This document shows positions 25,301 to 37,600 of a stretch of DNA of 64,000 nt, one piece after another. Below the pieces are notes generated by a model. It worked only from the letters and a program-made list of their open reading frames with translations. It had not been told where the DNA came from and searched no databases. Source of the DNA: Alnus glutinosa (taxonomy: Eukaryota; Streptophyta; Magnoliopsida; Fagales; Betulaceae); assembly GCF_958979055.1 (NCBI RefSeq), contig NC_084897.1, positions 23,897,628 to 23,961,627 of the forward strand. The letters are read 5' to 3'. Both the position numbers and the translations under genes were made by a program. How positions within the stretch are numbered: the first letter of the stretch is position 1; the number at the start of each line of letters is the position of its first letter.

Positions 25301-26279
25301 ACAACGGAATCCCATGAACTATATCAATATTGTATGTGTTTAATTGGTCCCATGAGCATGCCAATGGTGGGGAGAAACAATAAGGCCATCTTAGAAAAAG
25401 AAGAAGAAAAAAAAAACAAATTTGGTAACGACAAGCAGCTGATGGATAGGTAAGTTTTATTGGTTTTAAAAACGTTGCAATTGGACATGTTAGAAGATTA
25501 GTTAAGGAGTAATGTTAGATAAATATTATATTTTTATTCTATAATGGTCCAACAATATTGACTTGTTACTCCAAATTAACCATTAAATCTATTATGTTTT
25601 TAGTATTGATAAATTCGGTGTCAAAACTTATTTAGTTATAAGTTTTAGTCTACTGGTTAAGTCGGTGAAGAGTTTTATATATCCAAGACTGAATCCAATT
25701 CAAATTAGAAAACCTAAAAAATATGTTTAAGCCTAATTAATCAAGAAATGAGCAAATTGAAATTTCATTAAGTGGAGTTAAAATTGGATTTGTCAATTCT
25801 AGATTGAGCACATCTCCATATTTTAACAATAACTTTCGGCTCGAAGTATCGGATTGCGGTGAAATCAACGGTGTTGGAAAGCTAACACAAAAGGCAATAA
25901 ATATTTCTAAAATAGGATTTTTTTAATTCGAACGTTTACTATGCCAAAATCACTCCGCAATATAGGACCGAAAATCTAGGCAAATTTTTCTGAAATCTTA
26001 TTCCAACTCGAACTGGGTTTTCTTTAGAGGTTTATTTAAAGGGACTTCCAAGCACAAATTTATTAAGGATTCTACCATAAAATTCAACGTTCTAAGCGAG
26101 GGTTTTAAACCTGAACTATTAATGTTAAATCTCTCTTAGAGTTTTGGTTATTATTTAACCATCAACCTTGAACAATTGAAGCCAACCGGAGTTTTAGTTA
26201 AGGAGATCAAGAAGAAGAATTCTCTAGAGGTTCTGGGAGAGAAACAGACAAGTGGGTCACTTGTTATAATTTAACAGTG
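19386..26279. other. Long intergenic region without genes
   Basis: No convincing coding frame was found on either strand. Landmarks are: T run 20109-20136; (GAAAA)n about 20346-20381; T run about 22133-22157; a G-rich run about 22875-22892 between two copies of GAGAGGAGTTCTTTCTC (22841-22857 and 22919-22935); AAATT-type repeats 23121-23155; and several TA runs. Parts are probably old, unrecognisable transposon DNA. Confidence 0.5.
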
Positions 26280-26530
26280 TGACGACTGAAAAAGTTTTGT
26301 GAGTATTAACATCTTGTAATTCGTGGATTCTTGGTTATTGGATTGATTTCTTGGGTTGGCTACCCTATAGTGATTTTTCTCTTTGAGTTCAAAGAGTTTT
26401 CACTTTGTCACCAAATATCTGTGTCAATTGCTTTATTGTTTTTCATATTTTGATGATTGTTTGTTTGTAGTTGATTAAATTTGTTATTTCGCGTTATATT
26501 GTCATATACCTATTCAACTCCCCTTCTAGG
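26280..26530 (+). repeat. LTR-end relic of a copia-type element
   Basis: The segment reads like the R/U5 end of a plant copia LTR, with GTGAGTATTAACATCTTG, TTCTTGGTTATTGG and, at the end, CTATTCAACTCCCCTTCTAGG. That last motif commonly closes such LTRs. No partner LTR or internal region is recognisable. Confidence 0.35.
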
Positions 26531-28405
26531 TATGGCGTTGTTTCGAGTCTGATTTATATTTTCAAGATCTTCTTCTTTATTTATTATTTAACAATAATTA
26601 ATACAAGAATAATGTTAGGACCATCTTTTTATCTTAATTTTTTCATCCCAAAATGGATGTGACTTTTAAAATCATCGTTGGATTGAGATTTGATCCAATA
26701 GTGATCTTAAAAACCACATCAACTTTAGGAGAATAAAAAAATGGTCTATATCAAAGTAAAGATCCTGAGTTCGAATCTTGTATTTCATTTAACTTCCATT
26801 TTAATTAAGAACAATCCTGTTAACAGTCAAACCCGCCTAGAGATGAAATATTTCTCGTGTTCGGTTTCACTTATTAATATGGAGTTTGAGCCTACATGTG
26901 AGATCTTATAAGCTCAAGCTTTCATAAACAACTTGATTATTTTGAATAATTTTAGTACTTATTTCAGGACATGAAAATTTGATGATGGGTATGCCTAGGT
27001 TTCCTTATAAAAACTTGTCAAGTTTTCAACTTTCCAAAACTTATCATTTTATAAAGGAAAAGATTACTTAGATAGTAAAGGTTTAGGTTTTCTTCAAAAG
27101 TAGCTCAAAAGAAAATTTTGACCATCCAACCAAAAAAATACTTGTAGGTGTTCTTCAAAGTCGCTCAAAAGCTATGATCCATGGAAAGCTGGTCTTTCTT
27201 TTTTAGTTAGTCACTTAACCTCTGCATTGGCATCGAGAAGTTCTTGGTAATCTAGCCGTTATAATTTATAAACCAAAATTGGCTAAACAGCATATATATA
27301 TATATATATATATATATGTATTCTGATTAGTACTGAGCTTGTGGTGCTCGCAGCGCAGCTGCGACTTCCTATATAGGTAGCTCTGCAGCTTTTTCATGAC
27401 AATTTTCCAGAAGCACCAGAATCTAACGTGCATTTGCTCGGTACGTAATGATGAGAAGAATATTTTTTTTTGTCAAACTTTATGGGGTATATATCATCAT
27501 GAAGGTGATCGATAAAGGAAAAGCTGTCAGTATATAATACAAGTCAAAATGGGCTATCTCAGTGGTTTGAGTACAAAGAAAGAAACACATTGAGAAGTCA
27601 AATGTTGAAGCACTATTTTTTTTTTTATTAATTTTTTTTTTCCACCTTCATTCTTCCTATTAATCACAAGAACCGTGGAAACTAGTCAACAAGTAATCAT
27701 TATACTTGCCATTAGAAAGTACTCCTTGAAGATGCTTCAAAGCTTGGTAATGATCGTGTCTAGCTGATGGATTAGGTTGATTTATTTAGGACAAGAACCC
27801 AGCTATCAACAGATCTCAATTAGACACGTGATCCATCAGCTTGTCTCCCAAAACCCTAACTAGGATTTTGTATTTAGTCCCCATTCTGCCTTTCCCTTTT
27901 GTTCTTTTACGACAGTGTGATTAACCTGGGAAAGACTTTTTTACAAATGTCATTAACGCGCGCATGACATAATTAACTAAACCACATTAATTCCTACGGT
28001 GGAAAATTTCCTAGGGTTCTAGCATACTTAAAAACCCTAAGCTCATGCAGGGCCCTAACTCAATCGAACCTTATAGAATTCCACCTTTTTTTTTTCCGAA
28101 CTTTTTGAAATTTTAGTGTCTTTTTATGCATTGCATGCCAATATATATTCACGTGTCATAGTTATCGAGTACACCCTAATTATGATTCACGTGAAATTCA
28201 AATCTATTAATCCGGCCAACTCAATGCATGATACTCATTACCAAGCAATAATATTCTTGAGTCTCGACATACATTTGCATATAGAATTTGAAAGTTATTA
28301 CAATCTTCCACCGCTTTCAATCATAAGGAATGTTGAAATAAATATGCTCTAACATTCAGGACAAGAGACTTTAGCAATTAATTAATGTATCATTATTATG
28401 AGTAA
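26531..28405. other. Intergenic DNA, nothing recognised
   Basis: TA runs near 27292-27318 and T-rich patches; no gene or bounded element. Confidence 0.5.
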
Positions 28406-28564
28406 TAGTAAAAAGAGTAATACTACTCTTCAACGTAAATATCCATTTATTACATCGATTAACGTAATATATTTTAAGTGATTTTTTAAGGTCAATTACT
28501 TCAGATATATCTTGTGAACTGGTGTAAAATGATTAGAAAGAATAACACATTACTCTAGTAAAAA
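28406..28564. mobile_element. Second MITE with 9-bp target duplication
   Basis: The element is 28415-28555 (141 bp). Both flanks are TAGTAAAAA (28406-28414 and 28556-28564), a perfect 9-bp duplication. The ends GAGTAAT and ATTACTC are inverted repeats and match the end heptamer of the MITE at 19182-19385, so the two are probably related. Non-coding. Confidence 0.85.
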
Positions 28565-28579
28565 TGCATCTGTGAGGGA

Positions 28580-29357
28580 TGTAGTGTAACACCCCAGTCT
28601 CATATTGAGAAGAGATGAATAGCTCACATAGAGTGAGTGGTTTATAAAGATATTCATGAGTGTTAAGTCTCACATTGCCTAGTTACTATGTGAAACTGGA
28701 CTTTATAAGAAATTATAGGAAAGTTCCAAATTGATCAGTCTTTTTGGAGTACTGATAGTATAGATGTGGCTAACACTTTTTGTCCGAGTTGTTATAAATG
28801 GTATTAGTGTCATCTAGTAACGCTAGGTAATGTGATACTGGAGCACCGCATAACATGGCCCTGATAGCTCACATAGAGTGAGTGATTTATAAAGATATTT
28901 ATAGGTGTTAAGTCCCACATTGCCTATTTACTAGGTGAAACTGGGCTTTATAAAGGATTCTAAAAAATCTCCAAATTGATCAGTCATTTTGGGGTATTGA
29001 TAGCGCAGATGTGGCTAGCGTTTTTTTTCTAGGTCGTTACAAGTGATATTAGTGCCATCTAGTAACGCAAGGTAATGTGGTACTGGAGCACCGCATGACG
29101 TGGCCCTGAAGAGGACATTAGGAGTTTAAGAGGAGAGTTTGTAATAGCTCGGTCCCATATTGGGAAGAGATGAATAGTTCATATAGAGTGGGTGATTTAT
29201 AAAGATACTTATTGGTGCTAAGTACTACATTGCCTAGTTACTAAGTGAAACCGGACTTTATAAGGGATTATAAGAAAGCTCTAAATTGATCGACTAGCCC
29301 TTTTGGGGTGATAGCGCAGATGTGGCTAGCGCTTTTTCCCTAGATTATTACATGTAG
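28580..29357 (+). mobile_element. TRIM retrotransposon with three LTRs in tandem
   Basis: The element is 28585-29352. Perfect 5-bp flanks TGTAG (28580-28584 and 29353-29357) bound it. LTR1 is 28585-28796, LTR2 about 28864-29041 lacks its first 40 or so bases, and LTR3 is 29140-29352. LTRs begin TGTAAC/TGTAAT and end TTATA/TTACA. The two short interiors each carry GGTATTAGTG or GATATTAGTG (primer-binding-like) and TCTAGTAACGC; the second ends in the purine tract AAGAGGAGAG just before LTR3. No protein is encoded, as expected for a TRIM. Confidence 0.88.
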
Positions 29358-30984
29358 ACTGTGCAATCTACAAATTTTGGAGTCAAAAGAGTTATGATTT
29401 TTTTTACGATTAACTTTATGTCATCTTCTAGCCATGATACATCCCTTGGCACATCTGTGCCGCGTATATTGATGGCCCATTGCATCTCTGAATTAGCCAC
29501 CAAAATATAGTGTTACCTAATTATTACTGACTACTGTTACTAAAACTCTTATTTCACTCCCTCTTTTCTACTTCTTGATCGAGTTAAAAAAAAAAAATTA
29601 CCTACCATCTTATGGTTGGCACTACCCCCAACTACAACGTGGAGGTGGTCGAGGTCATCCGATCTAGTGGCCATGACCACCTGATAAGAGAGCTTTGGTG
29701 GTCGCAACTACTAGAATATTGGAGGGATATATGGTGGTTGCGACCACATGATCACTTGTTAGAGGTGATTGTGACCACTCCCAATAGGTCCGAGGGAGAT
29801 CATGGCTTCAGAGGTGGGATGCACTACTCTCAAAGTTTGGTTGGGGTAGAGCCTAGGTGATTTTTTCTTTGAGTTTGGACTGATATGATAATGTCTGGCC
29901 AATAACACTATTTTTTGGAGCCTGACGAGGTAATGCCATGTAGGGAGCTGTATAGAAGATAAGAGTAAACTGAGAGTGCCTTTAACATTTTCCATTATTA
30001 AATAATGAAATTGTTGGACTCATATGACACATCTTTAGCTAAAACGTAGCACTCATTTTAGGAATTTCCATCATTCTCTCTTTCTTTCAAAATTCCCTCT
30101 CTGTAAAACATAATCACACTCCCTTTAAAACACCGTCACTCTCCATTTGTCTATTGGTATCCTAATGAAAATCATTCTCTCATTAATTATTATATCATTA
30201 GTATTTTAATTAATTATTTAGTCATATATAGTTGATATAAATCTTTTAAACACGAGTTTCAGTGATGTGTAAAGTCTTTTTTTTTTTTTTTTTTTCATTA
30301 CCTTTAATGGAAATAAATAATTCTTTTCAGAAGTCTTAAAGGAATAATATTACAATTAATCTAACTTTATTAAATTTGAATTACCTTAACTATATAGATA
30401 TTTGAAAGCAACTTGATATTAACAAAAGCCTCGAGCGAATAATAAAACTATATAAATTTTAAAAGGTTTGATATATTTACGTATAAATTTTATGGTTTAC
30501 TATTTTCTATTTCTCTATTTGTATATCTAAAAAATTATATAAAGGAAAATTAAGCCTGATCACCTTAAATAATAATAATAATAAAAAAAAACCAAATGTA
30601 TAATTATGAGTTTTTAAAGATATGATGTAGAAAATTCTGATGTGACTTGAATGACAGAGGAGTATATATATATATATATATATATTGGTGTTTCTTGGAA
30701 GTCTTTTATACGCAGCATAAATTAGTTGACCCTAGTTTAATTTATGCACTAATTATGGAAATGAGCAGGTTAATTAATATTATATGTGAAACAAAAAACG
30801 TGTTCTTGAAATTTCTATATTATTTATGTCTCTCCGGGTTTTTTTGGCTTTCATTAGTTTATGAAGGATGCCGCCTAAGGTAGGTATTCATCTATTAATT
30901 TGCTTCATCGTAATTATTTATTAATTTGTAAGATTAATGTAATTAACTTCTGATAATGCTTAATTTGTTGCTTACGCAGGGTTC
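29358..30984. other. Intergenic DNA, nothing recognised
   Basis: A patch near 29640-29790 repeats GGTGGTCGCAAC/GGTTGCGACCAC in both directions, but no bounded element is visible. T run about 30270-30293 and TA run about 30664-30685. Confidence 0.45.
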
Positions 30985-31954
30985 CAGCTAGCTTTTTCTT
31001 TTTCTTTTTTGTTTTTTTTGTTTTTTGTTTTTTGTTTTTTGAACAAAGTAGTCAATCTTCATTAAAGTAAGCAAATTGATCCCAACAAGAGAGGATCTAG
31101 GAAGACAAAGGCTCCCTAAGTACAGCATTCAAAATAAAAGTAGGACACTCTTCAAGCCAAACACCATCCATCTCTAATGTGGAGGCCTCTTTTGCTAGCA
31201 GATGAGCAACATTGTTAGCCTCTCTGTTGACATGAGCGATAGTAACTCCTCTTAGTCCTTGCATTTCCATGTTTATACCTTTCACAAAAAGACCAGAAAC
31301 GTCATGTTTTGGGGATCTTGAGTTCACGTCATCTACAATTTGTTTTGCATCCCCTTCCAAAATAATCTCATAAAATCCCACATCTTTACAAAATATCACT
31401 GCCTTGTAAGCTGCCATAGCCTCCGCTAACTTTGGTGTAGCCACAACCTTTTTAGTAAGGGACTTTGCTCCAAGGACATTTCCAGAATGATCTCTTGCCA
31501 CAATACCAATGCCAACCCACTCCTTTATGGTGTTAATAGAGGCATCCCAGTTGACTTTGATAAGACCAACAGGAGGGGGCACCAGCCTATTTGGGGACTA
31601 GGAATGGTCTGCAGATTTTCCACAGAAGCCAGATAATCCCCCTTTTTATTTCATCTTTGATACTCTTCAAGGTGAGCCACAGCCTCTGAATACATAATCT
31701 GGGGGTGGGAGAACGATGACTCAAAAATGAGCTTATTTCGCCTTAACCAGATTCGTCTTGCAATAACAGCCATTAAGTTTAAATCATCCATCTTTAGCCG
31801 GTCCAAGCAAAATTCCATAAACTGCATAATCCTGACTCCATTAAAAGCACATTTTTGAAAAATCATAGATCCACTTCCCCACACATCTTGGGCAGCCGGA
31901 CAAGACCATAAGACGTGTACCACCGTCTCCTCTTCTCTGTAGCAGCTAGCTTTT
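30985..31954 (-). mobile_element. 5'-truncated LINE with 12-bp target duplication
   Basis: Both flanks read CAGCTAGCTTTT (30985-30996 and 31943-31954). On the minus strand the insert ends in an A-rich tail (T-rich at 30993-31040 on the plus strand), as expected for target-primed reverse transcription. Only the 3' end of the LINE is present (about 0.95 kb), encoding a zinc-binding RT tail and an RNase H-like domain. Confidence 0.9.
31097..31923 (-). pseudogene. LINE polyprotein 3' end: zf-RVT tail and RNase H-like domain
   Basis: On the minus strand, 31923-31651 encodes HVLWSCPAAQDVW and RRIWLRRNKLIFE, the zinc-binding region after plant LINE reverse transcriptase. After a frame break, 31582-31097 encodes an RNase H-like (RVT_3) domain: KVNWDASIN, GIVARDHSGNVLGA, EAMAAYKAV, ILEGDAKQIVDDVN and HVNREANNVAHLLAKEA. 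The Asp and Glu positions of the RNase H fold are mostly recognisable. The frame break, missing reverse transcriptase and missing start show it is not a functional gene. Confidence 0.88.
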
Positions 31955-32137
31955 GTTGACTGCTCAAGTTTTACGGACTTAAAAGAAGCTTCTTTGTTTA
32001 GAAATGATAAAATAATTTAAGTTCTTTCCGCAATAGATTTTTTTTTATTATTATTTTTTTATTTTTGTCATGAGTTGCATTTTGTAATGCTTAATTAAGA
32101 CGCAACACGGAAAGAAAGAAAAAGAAGAAGAAGAAGA

Positions 32138-32594
32138 ACTTCATTTATTACTCTTAAATTTTCATCCACATTTTGAAATAATGTACTTAAACTTTAAAAC
32201 GTTTCAATTTGTAATTTCTATTTTTCAGAAAGTTTCAATCTCAGTCTTACGTTATAATTTTCTGTTAAATCCTGTCAAAATTTCTAAAATACCCGTATTT
32301 ATATATTTTTTTTAAAAAAAAATTATAAAATTTTTCAAAGATTCAGGCATGGGTATTTTTGTAAATTCCTTTAAATTCTAACCAACACCTAAATCATAGT
32401 AATTTTTTTTTTCTCTTTTTATTTTTCCTAAAAAAAAATTAGGGGTATTTTAAAAATTTTGACATGATTTATCAAAAAATTCTAACAGATGACTGAGACT
32501 TTCTAAAAAATGAATTCCCTAAATTAAGACGTTTTAAAGTTTAGATATATTATTTCAAAATGGGTGAAAGTTTAAGAGTTACAGGTGAAGTTTT
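32138..32594. mobile_element. Long-TIR non-autonomous DNA element
   Basis: The left side (AACTTCATTTATTACTCTTAA, then TTTTGAAATAATGTAC, AAACTTTAAAACGT) and the right side read on the opposite strand (AACTTCACCTGTAACTCTTAA, then TTTTGAAATAATATAT, AAACTTTAAAACGT) match over about 100 bases. The centre is AT-rich and non-coding. A long A run follows (about 32599-32629). The end motif resembles that of 10092-10522. Target duplication not resolved. Confidence 0.75.
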
Positions 32595-32596
32595 CT

Positions 32597-32629
<33 letters not shown>

Positions 32630-32633
<4 letters not shown>

Positions 32634-33989
32634 AAAAACAAAAAAGCTATATATTGTATTTGGGCAAGTGACCTTACGGGAGACCTTTCACAATTGTAGT
32701 TGCAATTGGGACAGATCGAGATCGAGTTGCATGTAGGGGATGATACCAATCTTCATATAATCGCTATCATTAATTATGATCAGATATGCAATTCCTATAG
32801 CTGAATTTTGCTGTGAGAGAATAGTGTGGAAGAATAATCTTTGATCATTTAAACTATATTTTTCCTAGATCTATATTGCAATAAAAATTCAAAAAAAAAA
32901 AAAAAATCAAAACTAATAAAAGTTCGTACGTAGTAGAGAGAACATCAGAACACCTTTGTTTACACGTTTTGTCTTGATGGGATCGATCATCGATGTGCTT
33001 GAAGATCTCGATCGAATCCCCCCTCCAGAACATAGAATAACCCGCAGTTCTAGTGTTAGGCTTGATGCCGATCGAGCACCATTGATGATGGAAGGCGATG
33101 ATGATGAGCATGTCATAAATGCAAAACCTTGAGAGCAATGTACGTTTTAATTTCTTGATTCAAGAGAATGTTCGTTTTGTCATCGATCTGGGTCGAACAA
33201 ACCGTCTATATATGTATATATTGGTGGTCCAAGATTCTTTGCAAAACATTTAATATCCCTGTTTTATATGGTGGCTTCATGCAGGAAAAATTAAGATACG
33301 ATCAAGCTGTTGCAATCTGGGTTTTCTTTTATGTTTTTTTCTTTGGATTTATATATCGAATGAGGTTGGAGGAAGTGTTCATCAGCCCCTGCATGCACCT
33401 TTTGTAGTACGATAGCTTTTGTTTGTTCTGTCAGAAAATTCAGACAGGAATATATTCACATGCTGATTAACAATATTGAAGCCTTGGATTGATTTACCTG
33501 AGCAACAAAGGTACCTAAATTTTTGAATGAGTTCAAAGCACCAAATAGTAGCAGAATAAGAGGGTCGTATTCTTAGCCTAAACCCTAAATCCTTCCTTCC
33601 TTCCTTCCTCCTTCCTTCAAAAAAAAAAAAAAAACCCTAAATCCTAAACCCAGGTTTCAGTGATATTTGATTCTGAACCTGTAGTAAACACTAAGAAAAC
33701 TTTACCAATTAGGCCCCCAATTGAAAAGTGATTAGAACATGTTAAGATCGAGCTATCAATGAGATCTTACCACACAATCCAATCAGACCAATCTTCGGCC
33801 CATCCAACTCCATAATTAATTTGGGGAGTTGAGAAAGTTGGGCTTATTCTATGAGGCCCAAGTCTTGAGGCTGAGTTTAGACAATACATAATCGGTTCAA
33901 CGCCTTTCCAAGCCCAAATTTTGAAGAATTTTAGGCATGCAAGGCTATATCATATTTGTTTCAACAAATTAGACTCCCTTATTTCAAGT
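32630..33989. other. Intergenic DNA, nothing recognised
   Basis: CCTT-type microsatellite at about 33592-33619, followed by a short telomere-like CCCTAAATCCTAAACCC. No gene seen. Confidence 0.5.
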
Positions 33990-34168
33990 TATTTGTAGAA
34001 ATGTAAGATGCATGACATCCATAAAGTTAGTTTCATGTGGGAAATATTAATTATTTTTTTATATTTGTTCCTTATTAAGTAAGATTAGGCTTTATTAGTA
34101 ATTTAAAAAGTTTTAATCTTTTGGAGTGATAGCCTAGATATGATTAGAAGTTTTTTGTCATTACAAAT
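33990..34168 (+). repeat. Degraded solo-LTR-like copy of the TRIM family
   Basis: AGGCTTTATTAGTAATT, then TCTTTTGGAGTGATAGC, GATATGATTAGAAG and TTTTTTGTCATTACA follow the same order as the second half of the LTRs at 28585-29352. It is strongly diverged, so the boundaries are approximate. Confidence 0.45.
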
Positions 34169-34604
34169 GAAACGAGGAAACCTAAAAAAACCCCTAATTT
34201 TTGGGTTAATCAAAGGCCTCTATCATTCGAATTGGTCACAACTCACAATCCATAGGCCTAATCAACTCATCTTCATATGCTAAATAATAGGAATTATGTA
34301 TATTCAATATTTAAAAGACTTTTATTATGTTGTTTACCGTTCAAATGACTCTAAACGATTAATGTCGTTCGAACAGAAGTGCCCTTAATAAGAGTAGTTT
34401 GAATAGTAAACAACGTTAATCTGGAGTCTAAAAACATTATATGAGAAAAAAGAAAAAAAAAAAAGAAAAAAAGAAATGAAAAAGAAGTTATCTTCTTCTT
34501 TAACCATCTTCTAAAAAAGGAAAAAAAACAAAAAGAAAAAATCTTGTTCCAAGTTTCAAAACAAGGTAGTCTCAACAAACTCAAGAAGTCAGAAAGTCAG
34601 ATTC

Positions 34605-37600
34605 ATGCAACAACCCGTCCCAATGTCTTCCCAATGGAGATACCTCTTCTTCCTCTTCCTAGAATTTCTCAAATTCTTCACCTCCATCTCCATACCAATC
34701 ACTCTGACACCAAATCCACACCTCCGGTTCCCATGCAAGCCACCACACCACAATTCCTATCCGTTCTGCGATACCTCCCTCCCCATCACCGCCAGAGCTC
34801 AGTCCCTCGTCTCCCTCCTCACACTCCCGGAAAAGATCCAGCAGCTCACGAACAACGCATCCGGTATCCCAAGGCTCGGCATACCCGCCTATGAATGGTG
34901 GTCGGAGTCCCTCCACGGTGTCGCCACCAATGGCCCGGGAGTCTCATTCAATGGGAAGATTGCCTCCGCCACTAGCTTCCCTCAAGTCCTCGTCACAGCC
35001 GCTTCTTTCAACAGAAGCCTCTGGTTCTTGATCGGATCCGCCATTGCCGTTGAGGCCAGAGCAATGTACAACGTGGGACAAGCTGGGTTGACGTTCTGGG
35101 CGCCCAATATCAATCTTTTCAGGGACCCCAGATGGGGGAGAGGCCAAGAGACGCCGGGGGAAGACCCTATGGTCGCTTCAGCTTATGCTGTGGAGTTCGT
35201 GAGGGGCTTTCAGGGCGGGAATCGGAAAGCTGGAGGTGAAATTAGGAGTGGGTTTGCGGAAAAACGAGTGTTGAAAGCAATGAAAGGTGATGATGAGAGT
35301 GGAGGGCTAATGGTCTCTGCTTGTTGCAAGCATTTCACTGCTTATGACTTGGAAAAGTGGCAGAATTTTAGTAGATATAGCTTCAACGCTGTGGTAAGAT
35401 TTATTTATTTATTTATTATAGTAAGAGTTTGTTTGGGATTGTGGTTTTAAAAAATATTGTACTAAAAAATAGCGATTTCAAATCACAATTTATGAAAACA
35501 CAATTTTTAAAATCGCATTTAGTGTACGGTAACATTTGTTAAAAAGTGTTGTTTCTATCAATTTGGTGTTTGGATAACATTGATATAAAAGTGTGGTTTC
35601 ATGTACAAATTACTAACAAAACAGAGTTCTCAAATATTTCCAATAGCAATGATCAAATAGCACATTGTCTTTTAATTTTTCGTTTTCTTTTCTGGTTTGT
35701 TTTTATTTCTAATGTCATTAGTTTATGCAGTTGAGAATAATTTTTATTCCCTTTAGACTAATTGTAGAGCTAAATAAATGTAACATGTTAGATTGCACGA
35801 CTGCCAGTGAATTTCAACTGGGTTTTGTCTGTTTTAGCTTGTTTCAGTTTTGATGGTAGGTTTCTGAGCAAGATTTGGAGGACACTTATCAGCCTCCATT
35901 TCGTAGTTGCATTCAAGAAGGCAAAGCAAGCTGCTTAATGTGTTCTTACAATGCAATTAATGGAGTTCCTGCTTGCGCGCGAGGGGATCTTTTGCAAAAA
36001 GCTCGAACTGAATGGGGCTTCAACGGGTAAAGTTCTTTAAGAGCTCTTTATCTGATTTGAATGAAAAATTGAACATTCAAACTTGATTGACCATAAAACT
36101 CGTATGTGTTTGTAACCCTTTGTGGCATTAAGTACAGATATATCACCTCAGACTGTGATGCTGTGGCCACAGTTTATGAATATCAGAATTACACAAAAAC
36201 CCCAGAGGATGCAGTTTCTCTTGTCCTAAAAGCAGGTCTTTATAAATTATAACGATTAGCATTCATTGTACTCTTTGACAATTTCTAGTTATAAATCCAA
36301 TTGATCTTTCCCCACCAGAAGTTACAATATAAGTTTTGATTGTAGGAACCGATATTAATTGTGGAACATATTTGCTTCGAAAAACACAATCTGCTATTGA
36401 ACAGGGGAAGGTGCAAGAAGAAGACATAGACAGAGCTCTTCTCAATCTTTTCTTGGTTCAACTCCGTCTTGGGCTGTTTGATGGAGACCCCAGGAAAGGG
36501 AAATTCGGAAAGTTGGGACCTGAAGATGTCTGTACGTCGGAGCACAAGACACTGGCACTTGAAGCAGCGAGGCAGGGAATTGTTCTTCTGAAAAATGATA
36601 AAAAGTTCCTGCCTTTGGATAAAAATGTTGTGACTTCGCTAGTTGTTATAGGTCCAATGGCAAACAATGCAAGCCTACTAAGTGGTGGCTACACAGGTAT
36701 GGTTTCCCTTATAAATGTATGGTAAATGAGTTCATCTAAGTTTCGAATTATGTACGGATTTTATTTACATTTATTGGCTTTCTGATTTAATGCTCTTAGC
36801 CAAGTATTTGTGACTTTCATATGACTATTAGAATTTTCACACGCCCTTCTGTTTGACTACAACATGTCTTCCCCCATTCAATCTTTTTGTTTTTCTTAAA
36901 TGGTCAATGTTCCTACTTGTGTTTTGTGGATACCACTTCTCAGTTATGCAGCAAATGTATAGCTCTTCAAAATGCTTAGCAATAAAAGTTAAAAACAAAA
37001 TAATTGAACTTCATATTGGCAACTGAGCTAAATGCTTTATAGCGGTTTATTAACTATGTAGGAGTTCCTTGCTACCCGAAGAGCCTTTATGAGAGCTTTC
37101 AAGCACGCATAAAGAAGACGTCATATGCGGGTGGTTGCTTTAATGTATCTTGTCATTCTGATAATGGATTTAATGAAGCAGTTGCTACTGCCAAAGAAGC
37201 TGATTTTGTTATCATAGTTGCTGGTCTGGATTTGTCCCAAGAAACAGAAGACCAAGACCGAGTTAGTCTCCTCTTACCTGGTAAACAGATGGCCCTTGTG
37301 TCCTCCGTGGCCGCTGCAAGTAAAAAACCAGTGATTCTAGTTCTTACTGGTGGCGGACCCCTTGATGTATCATTTGCTGAAGAAGATCCACGATTTGCGA
37401 GCATTCTCTGGATTGGCTACCCCAGTGAAGCCGGAGGAAAAGCGCTTGCAGAAATCATCTTTGGAGATTATAATCCTGGTTGGTATAAAAAACAGTAGTT
37501 TTGTGTGCACCACATGATTATAAATTATCCTTGTCTGTCATGGAAGTTATGAATCTCTCCTCTTAAATACTATCACTGCCAGAAGTAATAACCAAGTGGA

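Noticed and set aside
26760..26790. GAGTTCGAATC, resembling a tRNA T-loop or pol III B box
   Set aside because: No A box, no cloverleaf arms and no T-run terminator at a fitting distance; such words are common in LTR leaders.
29612..29860. 82-residue frame with repeated GGTGGTCGCAAC-like DNA
   Set aside because: No known domain; it looks like a local repeat. No start context or splice partners.
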